Positions 43,574-52,306 are shown, counted from the stretch's first letter. The stretch: 64,000 nucleotides of DNA from JAHFPN01 sp036559465 (GCA_036559465.1 DATBTC010000017.1:6447-70446), one strand, 5' to 3'. Numbers and translations are program-made. The notes: generated by a model from the letters alone, not told the origin.

Positions 43574-44326
43574 GTGCCGAGCTTTACCAAGGACGGCGTC
43601 GAGATCGCTTATCTCGATGAGGGGACTGGCGATCCGATCGTGCTCGTGCACGGCTTTGCCTCCAATAAGGAGACCAATTGGATCGTGCCCGGCTGGGTCT
43701 CGGCACTGAAGGGCGCGGGGCGGCGCGCGATCGCACTCGACAATCGCGGTCACGGGGCTTCCACCAAGTTCTACGATCCCGCCGACTATGCGCTCGCCAA
43801 GATGGGCGGCGACGTGGTCGCACTCATGGATCATCTGAAAATCGATCGCGCCGACGTGCTCGGCTATTCCATGGGCGCGCGGATCACCGGCCAGGTCGCT
43901 TCCGCCTATGGTGCGCGCGTGCGTTCGGCGATTCTCGGCGGCATCGGCATCCGGCTGGTGGAAGGCGGAGGCAACGCTGAGGTTATTGCCAAGGCGCTCG
44001 AAGCTCCGAGCCGTGCCGAGGTGCGCGATCCGCTCGCGCTCGGATTTCGCGTGTTCGCGGAGCAGACCCGAAGCGACCTGAAGGCGCTCGCCGCCTGCAT
44101 GCGCGTGCCGGCGCGGACGATCACGCGGGAGGCGGCGGCCTCGATCCGGGTTCCGGTTCTGGTTGCGACCGGCACTACCGACGACATCGCCGGCAAGGGT
44201 CCGCCGCTGGCGGCGCTGATCCCGGGCGCGGAGGTGCTCGACATTCCCGACCGCGATCACATGCGCAGCGTGGGCGACCCGGTGTTCAAGCAGGGCGTGA
44301 TCGATTTTTTGGCACGGCGAGCGTGA
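43574..44326 (+). CDS. Alpha/beta fold hydrolase
   Basis: A 250-aa hydrolase starting at GTG, preceded by GGGAG. The oxyanion region HGFASNKETNW, the RGHG motif, the nucleophile elbow GYSMGAR near Ser98, and the C-terminal IPDRDHMRSVGD histidine form the catalytic set. It is a typical PcaD/epoxide hydrolase-like member without a signal peptide. It is divergent from the zinc-finger and monooxygenase genes, so no substrate can be named from context. Confidence 0.82.
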   Translation: MPSFTKDGVEIAYLDEGTGDPIVLVHGFASNKETNWIVPGWVSALKGAGRRAIALDNRGHGASTKFYDPADYALAKMGGDVVALMDHLKIDRADVLGYSMGARITGQVASAYGARVRSAILGGIGIRLVEGGGNAEVIAKALEAPSRAEVRDPLALGFRVFAEQTRSDLKALAACMRVPARTITREAAASIRVPVLVATGTTDDIAGKGPPLAALIPGAEVLDIPDRDHMRSVGDPVFKQGVIDFLARRA

Positions 44327-44552
44327 AAAATCGAATCGCTGGAATCGGTTGGGCGCGGACCCTGCGAAGCGGAGTCCGCCGCTTCACGAATTGATTCAAC
44401 AGCGCCGGGCTGCATTTATCGCTCGCTCACTTGTTACCTGAGCGCGGCGGGCCTTTAGGGCGGCAACGAAACGGCAAGGGTTTTCCCGCCACTATCACCC
44501 CCTATATTTGGGTGCTAGAAACCCGCCCCCAGTTCGGCCCAGGGAGCCTCCC

Positions 44553-45395
44553 ATGGCCCAGCGTCAAGCCAAGTTCGCCCAAGGCGTCCGCACGCTCGAT
44601 CCGGTGTGGGCGCGCGTACGCGAGGAAGCGGAAGCTGCCGCTGCGCGCGAGCCACAGCTCGCGAGCTTCATCTTCGAGACGATCCTCAACCACGATTCGC
44701 TCGAGCGCGCTGTCGCCCACCGTATCGCGGCCCGCCTCGACCATCCGGACGTGTCCGGCGACATGATCCGCCAGGCCTATGACGAGCTGATCGAGGCCGA
44801 GCCCTCGACCGGCGAGGCGATCCGCGCCGATATCGGCGCGGTGGTCGATCGCGATCCAGCTTGCTCGCGGGCGATCGAGCCGGTGCTCTATTTCAAGGGC
44901 TTTCACGCGCTGCAGACCCACCGCCTGGCGCACTTCCTGTGGAAGCGCGGACGGCAGGATTTCGCGCTCTATCTGCAGAGCAGGTCCTCGTCGGTGTTCG
45001 GCGTCGACATCAATCCCGCGACCAAGATCGGCCGCGGCATCTTCATCGATCACGCCACCGGGGTCGTGATCGGGCAGACCGCGGTGATCGATGACGACGT
45101 GTCGATCATGCAGGGTGTCACGCTCGGCGGCACCGGCAAGGAGCGCGGCGACCGGCATCCGAAGATCCGGCGCGGCGTGCTGATCAGCGCCGGCGCGAAG
45201 ATTCTCGGCAATATCGAGATCGGGTCCTGCGCGCGCGTGGCCGCGGGTTCGGTGGTGCTCAAGCCGGTGGCGCCCAACACGACGGTCGCGGGGATTCCGG
45301 CCCGCGTCGTGGGCAGTTCCAACTGCGACGACGAGGCGCCCGCCCGCACCATGGACCAGATGTTCGACCTGCCGTTCTCCGGCGAGGGCATCTGA
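44553..45395 (+). CDS. cysE: Serine O-acetyltransferase
   Basis: First enzyme of cysteine synthesis from serine, 280 aa. It acetylates serine with acetyl-CoA. The N-terminal helical region (WARVREEAEAAAAREPQLASFIFETIL) is followed by the left-handed beta-helix with hexapeptide repeats: NPATKIGRGIFIDHATGVVIGQTA and MQGVTLGGTGKERGDRHPKI. The catalytic histidine is in IDHATG and the other in ERGDRHPKI. The C-terminal tail would bind cysteine synthase. The ATG at 44553 follows GGGAG; an in-frame start 45 nt upstream lacks support. Confidence 0.93.
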   Translation: MAQRQAKFAQGVRTLDPVWARVREEAEAAAAREPQLASFIFETILNHDSLERAVAHRIAARLDHPDVSGDMIRQAYDELIEAEPSTGEAIRADIGAVVDRDPACSRAIEPVLYFKGFHALQTHRLAHFLWKRGRQDFALYLQSRSSSVFGVDINPATKIGRGIFIDHATGVVIGQTAVIDDDVSIMQGVTLGGTGKERGDRHPKIRRGVLISAGAKILGNIEIGSCARVAAGSVVLKPVAPNTTVAGIPARVVGSSNCDDEAPARTMDQMFDLPFSGEGI

Positions 45396-45466
45396 CCTAG
45401 GACGGCTTGCCCGGCCGCTCTGGTCGTGGCTAGGCTCCGGCTTTCGGGGTGACGCGGGGGATTTTC

Positions 45467-45856
45467 GTGGAAAAGACCGAACTCGACCGCGTGCAGCTTT
45501 ACCTACGCCGGCTGTTCGTCAACCACGAGATCCGCGTGACGGCGAGGCCTCAGCGCGAGGATCTGGCCGAGGTTCATATCGGCAGCGAGCTGGTCGGCAT
45601 GCTTTCGCTCGACGTCGAGGACGGCGACCGCTCCTACAATTTCCAGGTCGGGGTCCAGGAGTCGCGGTTCGACCGCGCGCAGGAAGCGCTTCGCAAGTTG
45701 CTCGGCAATCCCAACATCCGGGTGCTGCCACGGCCGCGGAAGACGGATTCCGCGGACGTCCAGATCGGCGAGGAATTCATCGCGGTCCTGTTCCTGGAGG
45801 ACGGCGGGCATTCGTACAGCTTCCAGATGGCGATCCTCGACACCGATCTGGAATAG
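45467..45856 (+). CDS. DUF3126 protein with tandem internal duplication
   Basis: DUF3126 proteins are normally about 70 aa. This one is 129 aa and contains the domain twice: residues 6-63 (LDRVQLYLRRLF...IRVTARPQRED...EDGDRSYNFQVGV) and 68-124 (FDRAQEALRKLLG...IRVLPRPRKTDS...GHSYSFQMAIL). The second copy is closer to the usual family sequence. The GTG start at 45467 follows GGGGG and fits the family start better than a GTG 18 nt upstream. It is only 2 nt from the carbonic anhydrase-like gene, so they are cotranscribed. Function unknown. Confidence 0.84.
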   Translation: MEKTELDRVQLYLRRLFVNHEIRVTARPQREDLAEVHIGSELVGMLSLDVEDGDRSYNFQVGVQESRFDRAQEALRKLLGNPNIRVLPRPRKTDSADVQIGEEFIAVLFLEDGGHSYSFQMAILDTDLE

Positions 45857-45858
45857 CG

Positions 45859-46386
45859 ATGCCGATCTACGCACTCGATGGGGCACGGCCGAGCTTTCCC
45901 GCCTCCGGGCGCTATTTCGTGGCGCCCGACGCGGTGCTGATCGGCCGCGTCGTGCTCGAAGAGGATGCCAGCGTCTGGTTCAACGCGGTGCTGCGCGGCG
46001 ACAACGAGCCGATCGTGGTCGGCCGCCGTTCCAATGTGCAGGACGGCTGCGTATTGCACACCGATCCCGGTTTGCCGCTCACCATCGGGGCGGGTTGCAC
46101 CATCGGGCATAGAGTGATCCTGCACGGCTGCACGATCGGCGAGAACACGCTGATCGGGATGGGTGCGACGCTCTTGAACGGCGTGAAGATCGGGAAGAAC
46201 TGTCTGGTCGGTGCCAACGCGCTGGTCACCGAGGGCAAGGAATTTCCCGACAATTCATTGATCGTCGGCGCGCCGGCGCGCTCGATCCGCAAGCTCGACG
46301 AAGCTGGCGTCACCATGCTTCGCGGGGCGGCCGAGGTCTATGTACGGCGGCTGGAGCAGTACCGCGGCAAGCTCGAGCGTCTCTGA
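45859..46386 (+). CDS. Gamma carbonic anhydrase family protein
   Basis: A 175-aa left-handed beta-helix protein of the gamma-class carbonic anhydrase family. Hexapeptide repeats begin at VLIGRVVLEEDASVWFNAVLRGD. The metal-site histidines are seen in VLHTD, GHRVILHGC and nearby. The C-terminal helix DEAGVTMLRGAAEVYVRRL is typical. Family members hydrate CO2 only in some cases; others have lost it. It shares an operon with the DUF3126 gene and cysE lies just upstream. It is convergent with a BTLCP gene. Confidence 0.88.
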   Translation: MPIYALDGARPSFPASGRYFVAPDAVLIGRVVLEEDASVWFNAVLRGDNEPIVVGRRSNVQDGCVLHTDPGLPLTIGAGCTIGHRVILHGCTIGENTLIGMGATLLNGVKIGKNCLVGANALVTEGKEFPDNSLIVGAPARSIRKLDEAGVTMLRGAAEVYVRRLEQYRGKLERL

Positions 46387-46394
46387 AAAATGGT

Positions 46395-46426
46395 GAGGCC
46401 GGCTCCTGGGGGGAAGAGCCGGCCTC
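46395..46426. terminator. Hairpin terminator between convergent genes
   Basis: Perfect 11-bp repeat GAGGCCGGCTC (46395-46405) / GAGCCGGCCTC (46416-46426) with a 10-nt loop. On the minus strand it is followed by CACCATTTTTC, a short T-run, so it best fits the end of the BTLCP transcript. It may act in both directions between the carbonic anhydrase-like and BTLCP genes. Confidence 0.7.
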
Positions 46427-46490
46427 GGCGTACCCGGTCTGGGGACGGGGAGGGGTGGGGACGTGACCGGATACGCTAGCTCAGATCCTT

Positions 46491-47126
46491 TCAGCGAGCG
46501 GCGACGAAGGGTGTCGGCCGCTGGTCGCCGAGCGCGATCCAGATATTAGGATCGGCTTGCGACTGGCGTTTGACAAAACGATAACCGGTGTCGGCCCAGG
46601 CCAGGACGTCCCCGACCTGGTTGTCGAGGATGAATTCGCCCTTGTCGGTGCGCACGGTCAGCACCGAATGTCCGTCGCCCTTCTTGTCGCGCACGACGGT
46701 GATGAGGAGGGCCTCGCGCGGCCAGCCGAGCTGCATGAGGGCCTTGCGCTTGAGCAGCACATAGTCCTCGCAGTCGCCGTAGCCGGAGTCCGGATAGGTC
46801 CACTTCTCGATCACGCCGTATTGTTCGAGGTCGGTCAGCGGTTTGATCTTTTCGTTGACGTAGCGGTTGACGCGCACGAGCTCCTGCATCACCGCTTTGT
46901 TGAGCTGCACGTCGCGCGGCTCGCTCCGTTCGTCGCGGCACTCGGCCGGCCGCTCGGTGCAGAACTGCACCCAGCCGATCGGCGGGCGCGCGGTCTCGCC
47001 GACCGCGACATAGAGCAGCCGCTCGCGCGGGCCGCCGTTCGCCGGAGCGAACGAGATCGTCGTTGCGACCGCAACGAGCGCGGCCGCGAACAACCAAGTG
47101 ATTTTTCGCCGGGGTTGCTGTTGCAT
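46491..47126 (-). CDS. Bacterial transglutaminase-like cysteine peptidase (BTLCP, DUF920)
   Basis: A 211-aa protein with an N-terminal signal or anchor (ITWLFAAALVAVATTISFAPA). The catalytic Cys is in GYGDCEDYVLLK, His in GDGHSVLTV and Asp in FILDNQVGD. The family includes the periplasmic adhesin-cutting protease LapG and many undefined homologues. The ATG at 47126 is preferred to an in-frame start 36 nt upstream. The gene is followed by a strong hairpin terminator. No LapA/LapD-like gene is in the window, so the target is unknown. Confidence 0.85.
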   Translation of the reverse strand: MQQQPRRKITWLFAAALVAVATTISFAPANGGPRERLLYVAVGETARPPIGWVQFCTERPAECRDERSEPRDVQLNKAVMQELVRVNRYVNEKIKPLTDLEQYGVIEKWTYPDSGYGDCEDYVLLKRKALMQLGWPREALLITVVRDKKGDGHSVLTVRTDKGEFILDNQVGDVLAWADTGYRFVKRQSQADPNIWIALGDQRPTPFVAAR

Positions 47127-47298
47127 GTTTTCCCCCACTCCCTGTGGCGGGAAAACTCGCATAAGCGTTTTGATGCCCCGCTAAGTGCGGCGGCAAATTG
47201 CGAAACGATTTCGCGGAACTCTCTTAGGAATGTTTAGCTAGGAGTTGAATCGAATTTGCATAAAATTTTATCGAATGCACGTACGGTGCCGACGTTCA

Positions 47299-47386
47299 TC
47301 CGTCATTGCCGGCCTTGGGCCGGCCATCCCGGCGCCACGGTCGGGCCGCATCTATCCAAACGATAGCGCCGGGCGTGAGCCCGGCG
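47299..47386. repeat. Intergenic palindromic repeat element (Hyphomicrobiales type)
   Basis: Two GC-rich inverted repeats in 88 bases: GCCGGCC/GGCCGGC near 47306-47322, and CGCCGGGC/GCCCGGCG at 47367-47386 (loop GTGA). The order CGTCATTGCCGG...CCGGCCATCC resembles the scattered intergenic palindromes seen in Bradyrhizobium-like genomes. The A/T runs are on the wrong side for a terminator. The exact family and copy number need a genome search. Confidence 0.5.
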
Positions 47387-47418
47387 AAAATATTTGATTA
47401 ACCGTATGAAGCGCCGCC

Positions 47419-48042
47419 TCAGACCTCGACGTTGAGATCCTGCTCAAGGCTCTCGTGGGTCTGGACCCGGCTGAATTCCATGGCGAAGCCGCCCTCATGA
47501 TGGCGCACGACACGCCCCAGCGTCCGGCCGAGCGTGACCGGGGAGCCGATCGGCAGCCGCACGTCGGCCATGACAGAGGCGCCCGAGAGCGACACGTCGG
47601 TGACCTTGCAGGGTACGGTGACTCCGGTCGGCAAGGTCAGCGTCGAGCGTGGATCCTTGAGCGAGAAGCGATCGTGGCGGCGATCCTCTGGCATGCCGAG
47701 GATTTGGCGATTGGCGAACCAGGTGAGCTGATCGGCGAGCTTGTCACGCCGGCGCGCGGTGCCGGCGATGGTCATGGCGAAGCCGTTGTCGATGTGGCGC
47801 ACGCAGCGCCCCTCGAGGCGACCGATGTCATCGATATAGGCGACCACGTGCTCGCCGACGCGTGGCAGCACGGTGGTGATCAGCGCGGCCCCGCCCGGCG
47901 ACATATCGAGGGTCTGGCAAGGATACTCCTTGCGGTCCTCGAGCATGTAGCGGCCGAGAAGATTGAGCTTCACACGCTGGTGACGGCGCCGTTCCTGACT
48001 CAGCGGTAGAATTACCGCCCGCTCGCTCTCGCTCGTTGCCAT
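47419..48042 (-). CDS. Protein with two PilZ-type domains
   Basis: A 207-aa protein with two PilZ-like halves. The first starts RRRHQRVKLNLLGRYMLEDR and contains TLDMSPGGAAL. The second starts RRHDRFSLKDPRSTLTLP and contains VTDVSLSGASVMA, the canonical D-x-S-x-x-G box. Both keep the Arg box and the D-S-x-x-G box, so c-di-GMP binding is plausible for both. It is likely a cytoplasmic effector. It is on the same strand as the BTLCP gene but separated by 290 bp that contain the palindromic repeat. Confidence 0.84.
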   Translation of the reverse strand: MATSESERAVILPLSQERRRHQRVKLNLLGRYMLEDRKEYPCQTLDMSPGGAALITTVLPRVGEHVVAYIDDIGRLEGRCVRHIDNGFAMTIAGTARRRDKLADQLTWFANRQILGMPEDRRHDRFSLKDPRSTLTLPTGVTVPCKVTDVSLSGASVMADVRLPIGSPVTLGRTLGRVVRHHEGGFAMEFSRVQTHESLEQDLNVEV

Positions 48043-48130
48043 GAACCGCTGTCCGCCCGGATGAACCCTGCGAACGTAATGGCTCGTGGTTAACGGGGAG
48101 TGACCCTTGGTGAGTATAAGCGCGGCAGGA

Positions 48131-48712
48131 TCAAGCCCGGCCGCCGGGCAGGACTTTGAGCCGGCCCGTGGGGCGCGGTCTTTCCTGGTGATCGGGGCCT
48201 TCGGGCGATAGCGGGACGATACCGGGATACAGGCGCCGTGCCGAGACGATACGCAGCCGTTCCAGCGGCACGGTCCCGACCCAATACGGCACGTCGAGGG
48301 CCGCGAGCGAGCCTACCAGCCGGGACTGGGTGCGGCCGCGGTGCCGCAGCGGCAAGGCCATTAATTCGAGGTCGATGGTCTGTCCGGCGGCGGTCTGGCC
48401 GCTAATGCCCGCCACCATGGGAATGACGCTACCGGTAACCTCGGCGACTAGATCGGCGATCTCGCCCTGGTCCCCGGCTGCGAATAGCGAATCCAGCGAT
48501 GAGCCCTTCAATTCCCGGCAAAACAGCGTGCACAGGCGCGTTCCCGCCAGCCGGATGGTGAATTGCCGGGGCAGGCCGAGCTCCAGGAGATAGACGTCGC
48601 CCAGAAGCGTGCGGATCGCGCCCGGGTCCACATCGGCGCGGTCGGGCGCCGCCCGGGTGCCGCGCAGGCGGTCCCAATAGGCGTGCAGGGCGCGGGAAGC
48701 GGCATGCTTCAT
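48131..48712 (-). CDS. PAS domain-containing protein (PAS_5 family)
   Basis: A 193-aa stand-alone PAS protein of the PAS_5 family. Family marks are HAYWDRLRGTRAAPDRADVDP, LLELGLPRQFTIRLAGTRLCTLFCRELKG and LPLRHRGRTQSRLVGSLA. The ATG at 48712 has a GGAG 8 nt upstream; the more distant starts lack one. No output domain is attached, so it presumably signals through a partner. It sits near PilZ genes, but a functional link is only positional. Confidence 0.8.
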   Translation of the reverse strand: MKHAASRALHAYWDRLRGTRAAPDRADVDPGAIRTLLGDVYLLELGLPRQFTIRLAGTRLCTLFCRELKGSSLDSLFAAGDQGEIADLVAEVTGSVIPMVAGISGQTAAGQTIDLELMALPLRHRGRTQSRLVGSLAALDVPYWVGTVPLERLRIVSARRLYPGIVPLSPEGPDHQERPRPTGRLKVLPGGRA

Positions 48713-48908
48713 TCGGCTTCTCCGGAGCGACATTGCTGTCGCAAGAAGGGACAACGTGACGGAGAATTTGCATTGCGCGTGCCGCTCGGGAGGCGGGAGC
48801 AAGGCGGGCCGTATTAGGGTTAAGCCGACATAGTTGGGGATTGTGTCCGCCCTTGCCGCGGGGGCGGCCTCGCCTTAAGGGACGGGTACCTCATCCCGGA
48901 CCCATCGC

Positions 48909-49631
48909 TTGTCATCCACTCGCGAGCCGATCTTTCGCATGCCTCCCGTCGTGGCCGCGCTGGCGGCGGTGCTGGTGCTCGCTCATGTCGCGCGCTGGCT
49001 GCTCGACGAGCAAGAAGACCTTCAGGTGCTGCTGTGGTTCGCCTTCGTTCCAGCGCGCTACGGCGGGTCGGTGCCGATCGCTCTGGCGTTTCCCGGCGGG
49101 TTTCCGGCGGATGTGTGGACCTTCGTCAGCTACGCGTTCCTGCACGGCGACATCACGCATCTCGGCGTCAATCTAGTCTGGTTGCTGGCGTTCGGAACGC
49201 CGGTGGCGTGGCGTTTCGGTACGCTGCGGTTTCTCGCTTTCTTTGCGGTCACGGCCGCAGCCGGCGCGCTCGTGCATCTGCTGACGCACCCCGGCGAGCT
49301 TGCACCGCTGGTCGGCGCTTCGGCGGCGATCTCCGGCGCCATGGCGGCGGCGGTGCGCTTCGCGTTCGAGGAGGGCGGGCCGCTCGGCTTCATGCGCGGG
49401 CAAGGGCCGGATGCATTCCGCGTGCCGGCGCCGCCGCTGTTGCGCGCGCTGCGCAATCCGCAGGTGATCATTTTTCTCGCTGCCTGGGCCGTGCTGAATA
49501 TCCTGTTCGGAGCCAACAGCGTTTCCTCGAGCTTCACCGATGGCTCAATCGCGTGGGAAGCGCATTTCGGCGGCTTCTTCGCCGGGTTGTTCCTGTTCCC
49601 CTGGTTCGATCCGGTGCGGCAGCGGGCCTGA
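48909..49631 (+). CDS. Rhomboid family intramembrane serine protease
   Basis: A 240-aa membrane protein with about six helices. The catalytic serine is Ser138 in VGASAAISG and the histidine is His219 in EAHFGGFFAG. The N-terminal rhomboid helix has SYAFLHGDITHLGVNLVWLL with His79, His84 and Asn88, matching the oxyanion and helix-2 motifs. Cytoplasmic parts are short. The start is unclear: TTG at 48909, or ATG at 48939 (MPPVVAAL). It lies 106 bp before a CBS gene. Substrate unknown. Confidence 0.83.
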   Translation: MSSTREPIFRMPPVVAALAAVLVLAHVARWLLDEQEDLQVLLWFAFVPARYGGSVPIALAFPGGFPADVWTFVSYAFLHGDITHLGVNLVWLLAFGTPVAWRFGTLRFLAFFAVTAAAGALVHLLTHPGELAPLVGASAAISGAMAAAVRFAFEEGGPLGFMRGQGPDAFRVPAPPLLRALRNPQVIIFLAAWAVLNILFGANSVSSSFTDGSIAWEAHFGGFFAGLFLFPWFDPVRQRA

Positions 49632-49737
49632 TCCTTATTCTTCGCGCGCATAAACCGGCACTTCTCGCCCTCTTGCGTCCGGGCGCCGGCAGGCAGATGA
49701 TTCCTTGGGGACTGGGACGCATCCATGGAGGAAGCCC

Positions 49738-50169
49738 ATGTCCGTCCGTGCGATTCTCGACATGAAGGGCCGTGACGTGGCCACGATTTCGGCCGACGCC
49801 ACGCTTGCGGAAGCCGTCGCGCTGTTGGCCGAGAAGCGGATCGGCGCGCTCGTGGTCACCGGCATCGAGCGCTCGGTGACCGGAATTCTGTCGGAGCGCG
49901 ATATCGTGCGTGCGCTGGCGCAGCACAAGGCGGCCGCGCTGACGCGGCCGGTCGCCGAGTTCATGACCCGGCGGGTCGTGACTTGCACCGCCGATGATAC
50001 GGTCGGCGAGCTGATGCACCGGATGACGGCGGGCCGTTTCCGCCACGTGCCGGTGATCGAACACGGCCGGCTTTCCGGCATCGTGTCGATCGGCGACGTG
50101 GTGAAATCCCGGGTCGCGGAGATCGAGCGCGAGAGCGAGGCGCTCAGGGACTACATCAGGACGGCGTGA
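49738..50169 (+). CDS. CBS domain-containing protein
   Basis: A 143-aa protein formed by a pair of CBS domains: residues ~8-60 (VRAILDMKGRDVATISADATLAEAV ... GILSERDIVRAL) and ~72-130 (EFMTRRVVTCTADDTVGELMHRMT ... LSGIVSIGDVVKSR). Such pairs bind adenine nucleotides. GGAGGAAG precedes the ATG. It is a stand-alone regulator and no enzyme domain is attached. It is convergent with the patatin-like gene (4-nt gap). Confidence 0.88.
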   Translation: MSVRAILDMKGRDVATISADATLAEAVALLAEKRIGALVVTGIERSVTGILSERDIVRALAQHKAAALTRPVAEFMTRRVVTCTADDTVGELMHRMTAGRFRHVPVIEHGRLSGIVSIGDVVKSRVAEIERESEALRDYIRTA

Positions 50170-50173
50170 GCCG

Positions 50174-51088
50174 TCAGCCCAACACGGCGATCGCCTCGGT
50201 CAGCTCCGGCAATGCGCGCTCGGTTGCCTCGGCCCCGAGACGGATCGCCTCCTCGGCGCGGGCGAACTCGAACATACCCATGTGCCCGAGCTTGGGTGCG
50301 ATCATCAGGTCCGGCGGGTCGCCGGCGAGTCGCGAACGGGCGATGCGGTCCTGGGTGATGTTGAAGGCTTCGACCATCACGGAGGATACGCCGCGCGGCT
50401 CGTAGACCGCGGCGGCCTCGGCGGCCGACTCCAGACCATGTTCCTGGATCACGGTGCCGCGGCCGAACATATCGGCGTTGGGATTGACCGCGATCACGAC
50501 GCGGGCGCCGAGCGCGCGGGCGGCGGAGACCGGGATCGGGTTGACCAGCGCGCCATCCATCAGCCAACGGCCGGCGACCTTCACCGGCGGGAAAATGCCA
50601 GGCAGCGCGTAGCTCGCGCGCATGGCCTCGACCAGGCTGCCTTGGGTCAGCCAGATCTCGTGGCCGGTGCCGATTTCGGTGGCGATGGCGGCGAAGCGCA
50701 GCGGCAATTCCTCGATGGCGACGTCGCCGAAGGCGTCCTTGAGCTGGCCGGCCAGACGGCCGCCGCCGATCAGTCCATTGCTCCAGAGTTTGATGTCGAG
50801 GAAGCGCAACATGCGCCGGCGGGTCATGGCGCGGGCCCAATCCTCGATCTCCTCGAGCCGGCCGGCCGCGTAAGCGCCGCCGACGACGGCGCCCATGGAG
50901 GTGCCGGCGATCACATCGGGCTCGATGCCGGCGGATTTCAGCGCGCGCAGCACGCCGATATGCGCCCAGCCGCGTGCGGCGCCGCCGCCGAGCGCGAGCC
51001 CGATCTTGGGCCGGGCGCTCGCGCGTTCCTGCCGATCAACCTCGGGCGTTTCCGGTGCGCGCGGTGCGCGTCTGAGCCAGTGCAGCAC
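50174..51088 (-). CDS. Patatin-like phospholipase family protein (RssA type)
   Basis: A 304-aa lipid acyl hydrolase. The oxyanion loop GGGAARG is at 34-40, the nucleophile Ser64 in GTSMG (62-66) and the catalytic Asp in WLMDGALVNPIPV (DGA). The N-terminal 27 residues are hydrophilic. The RssA-type C-terminal region follows. No signal peptide is present. It is close to hisI and folE on the same strand but is separated by about 98 bp. Confidence 0.87.
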   Translation of the reverse strand: MLHWLRRAPRAPETPEVDRQERASARPKIGLALGGGAARGWAHIGVLRALKSAGIEPDVIAGTSMGAVVGGAYAAGRLEEIEDWARAMTRRRMLRFLDIKLWSNGLIGGGRLAGQLKDAFGDVAIEELPLRFAAIATEIGTGHEIWLTQGSLVEAMRASYALPGIFPPVKVAGRWLMDGALVNPIPVSAARALGARVVIAVNPNADMFGRGTVIQEHGLESAAEAAAVYEPRGVSSVMVEAFNITQDRIARSRLAGDPPDLMIAPKLGHMGMFEFARAEEAIRLGAEATERALPELTEAIAVLG

Positions 51089-51186
51089 TTCGACCTACCT
51101 GCGCCGAAGGGGGCGCGGAATCTTTCAGCCCTTCAGCCCATTATATAGGAGGCAACCATGACCGAAGCACGTCAGTGATGGCATGC

Positions 51187-51585
51187 TTAGACGAAGGTTA
51201 GCGGCCCGCCGGACGGGCCTTTCAGTGCCACGCGCCGATAGAAGCAGGAGCGGCGGCCGGTGTGGCAGGCCACGCCCGCACCCGCGATCTTGACCTTGAG
51301 CAGGACCGCGTCCTGGTCGCAGTCGATCAGCATGTCGCTGACGGCGAGCGTATTGCCGCTGCTCTCGCCCTTGCGCCACAGTTCCTGGCGCGAGCGCGAC
51401 CAGAACCAGGCTTGGCCGGTCTTGACGGTGCGCTCGAGCGCTTCCTCGTTCATGTGCGCGAGCATCAGCACCTCGCCAGTCGCTGCATCCACGACGATGC
51501 AAGAAATCAGTCCGGCGCCGTCGAACTGCGGCTCCAGGCGGTCGGTGGTTTCGATCTCGCTCGCGGTCGGCATGGAAAACTCCAT
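51187..51585 (-). CDS. hisI: Phosphoribosyl-AMP cyclohydrolase
   Basis: Third step of histidine synthesis: it opens the purine ring of phosphoribosyl-AMP. 132 aa, HisI-only form without HisE. The metal site DCDQD is in LIDCDQDAVLLKV, the zinc/cysteine ligands are in CHTGRRSCFYR, and NEEALERTVKTGQAWFWSRSR is characteristic. It lies 79 nt after folE on the same strand. No other his genes are in the window. Confidence 0.93.
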   Translation of the reverse strand: MEFSMPTASEIETTDRLEPQFDGAGLISCIVVDAATGEVLMLAHMNEEALERTVKTGQAWFWSRSRQELWRKGESSGNTLAVSDMLIDCDQDAVLLKVKIAGAGVACHTGRRSCFYRRVALKGPSGGPLTFV

Positions 51586-51664
51586 CGGCCCGCTAAGGGT
51601 GCGGGCCGATGCAGTGATAGCGCCGAATTGGACGTGGAGAAAGCCGCTTAACTCTTGAAGCAGG

Positions 51665-52306
51665 TCAGCTTTTGCGGCTGTCGCGCACCAGGTTGAAGAA
51701 GCGCACCTGCTCGGCCGGATCGTCGCGGAACACGCCGGTGAACTGCGTGGTCACGGTCGAGACGCCGCTCTTCTGCACGCCGCGCATGGCCATGCACAAA
51801 TGCTCGGCCTCGATCATGATCGCCACGCCGCGCGGCTTCAGGTTCTCGTCAATCGCGGTGATGATCTGCGAGGTCAGGTGCTCCTGGGTCTGCAGCCGCC
51901 GGGCATAGAGGTCGATCACGCGGGCGAACTTGGAGAGCCCGACGACGCGCTCGATCGGGAAATAGGCCACGTGCGCGCGGCCGATCACCGGCACCATGTG
52001 ATGCTCGCAGTGGGTATAGAAGGGGATGTCGCGCACCACGACCATGTCGTCGAAGGTGCCGATCTCGCCGAAGGTGCGGTCGAGCACGTCGTCGGCGTTT
52101 TCCTTGTAGCCGCGGAAAAACTCTTCGTAGGTTCGGACCATCCGCTTGGGCGTATCCTTGAGGCCCTCGCGGTTCGGGTCCTCGCCGATCCACGCCAGAA
52201 GCGTGCGGACAGCGGCCTCGGCTTCCTCGCGAGAAGGCCGGCGCGCAAGCGCGGCATCGCGAACAGCTTCTGCCCGTTCCTGGAACGACGTTACGACAGC
52301 GTCCAT
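51665..52306 (-). CDS. folE: GTP cyclohydrolase I
   Basis: First enzyme of tetrahydrofolate/tetrahydropterin synthesis: it converts GTP to dihydroneopterin triphosphate. 213 aa. The zinc ligands are in THCEHHMVPVIGRAHVAYFP and EHLCMAMRGVQKSGVSTVTT. The N-terminal tail of about 30 residues is variable. It is cytoplasmic and homodecameric in the family. The upstream 600 bp hold no gene, so the promoter is somewhere in that region. Confidence 0.95.
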   Translation of the reverse strand: MDAVVTSFQERAEAVRDAALARRPSREEAEAAVRTLLAWIGEDPNREGLKDTPKRMVRTYEEFFRGYKENADDVLDRTFGEIGTFDDMVVVRDIPFYTHCEHHMVPVIGRAHVAYFPIERVVGLSKFARVIDLYARRLQTQEHLTSQIITAIDENLKPRGVAIMIEAEHLCMAMRGVQKSGVSTVTTQFTGVFRDDPAEQVRFFNLVRDSRKS

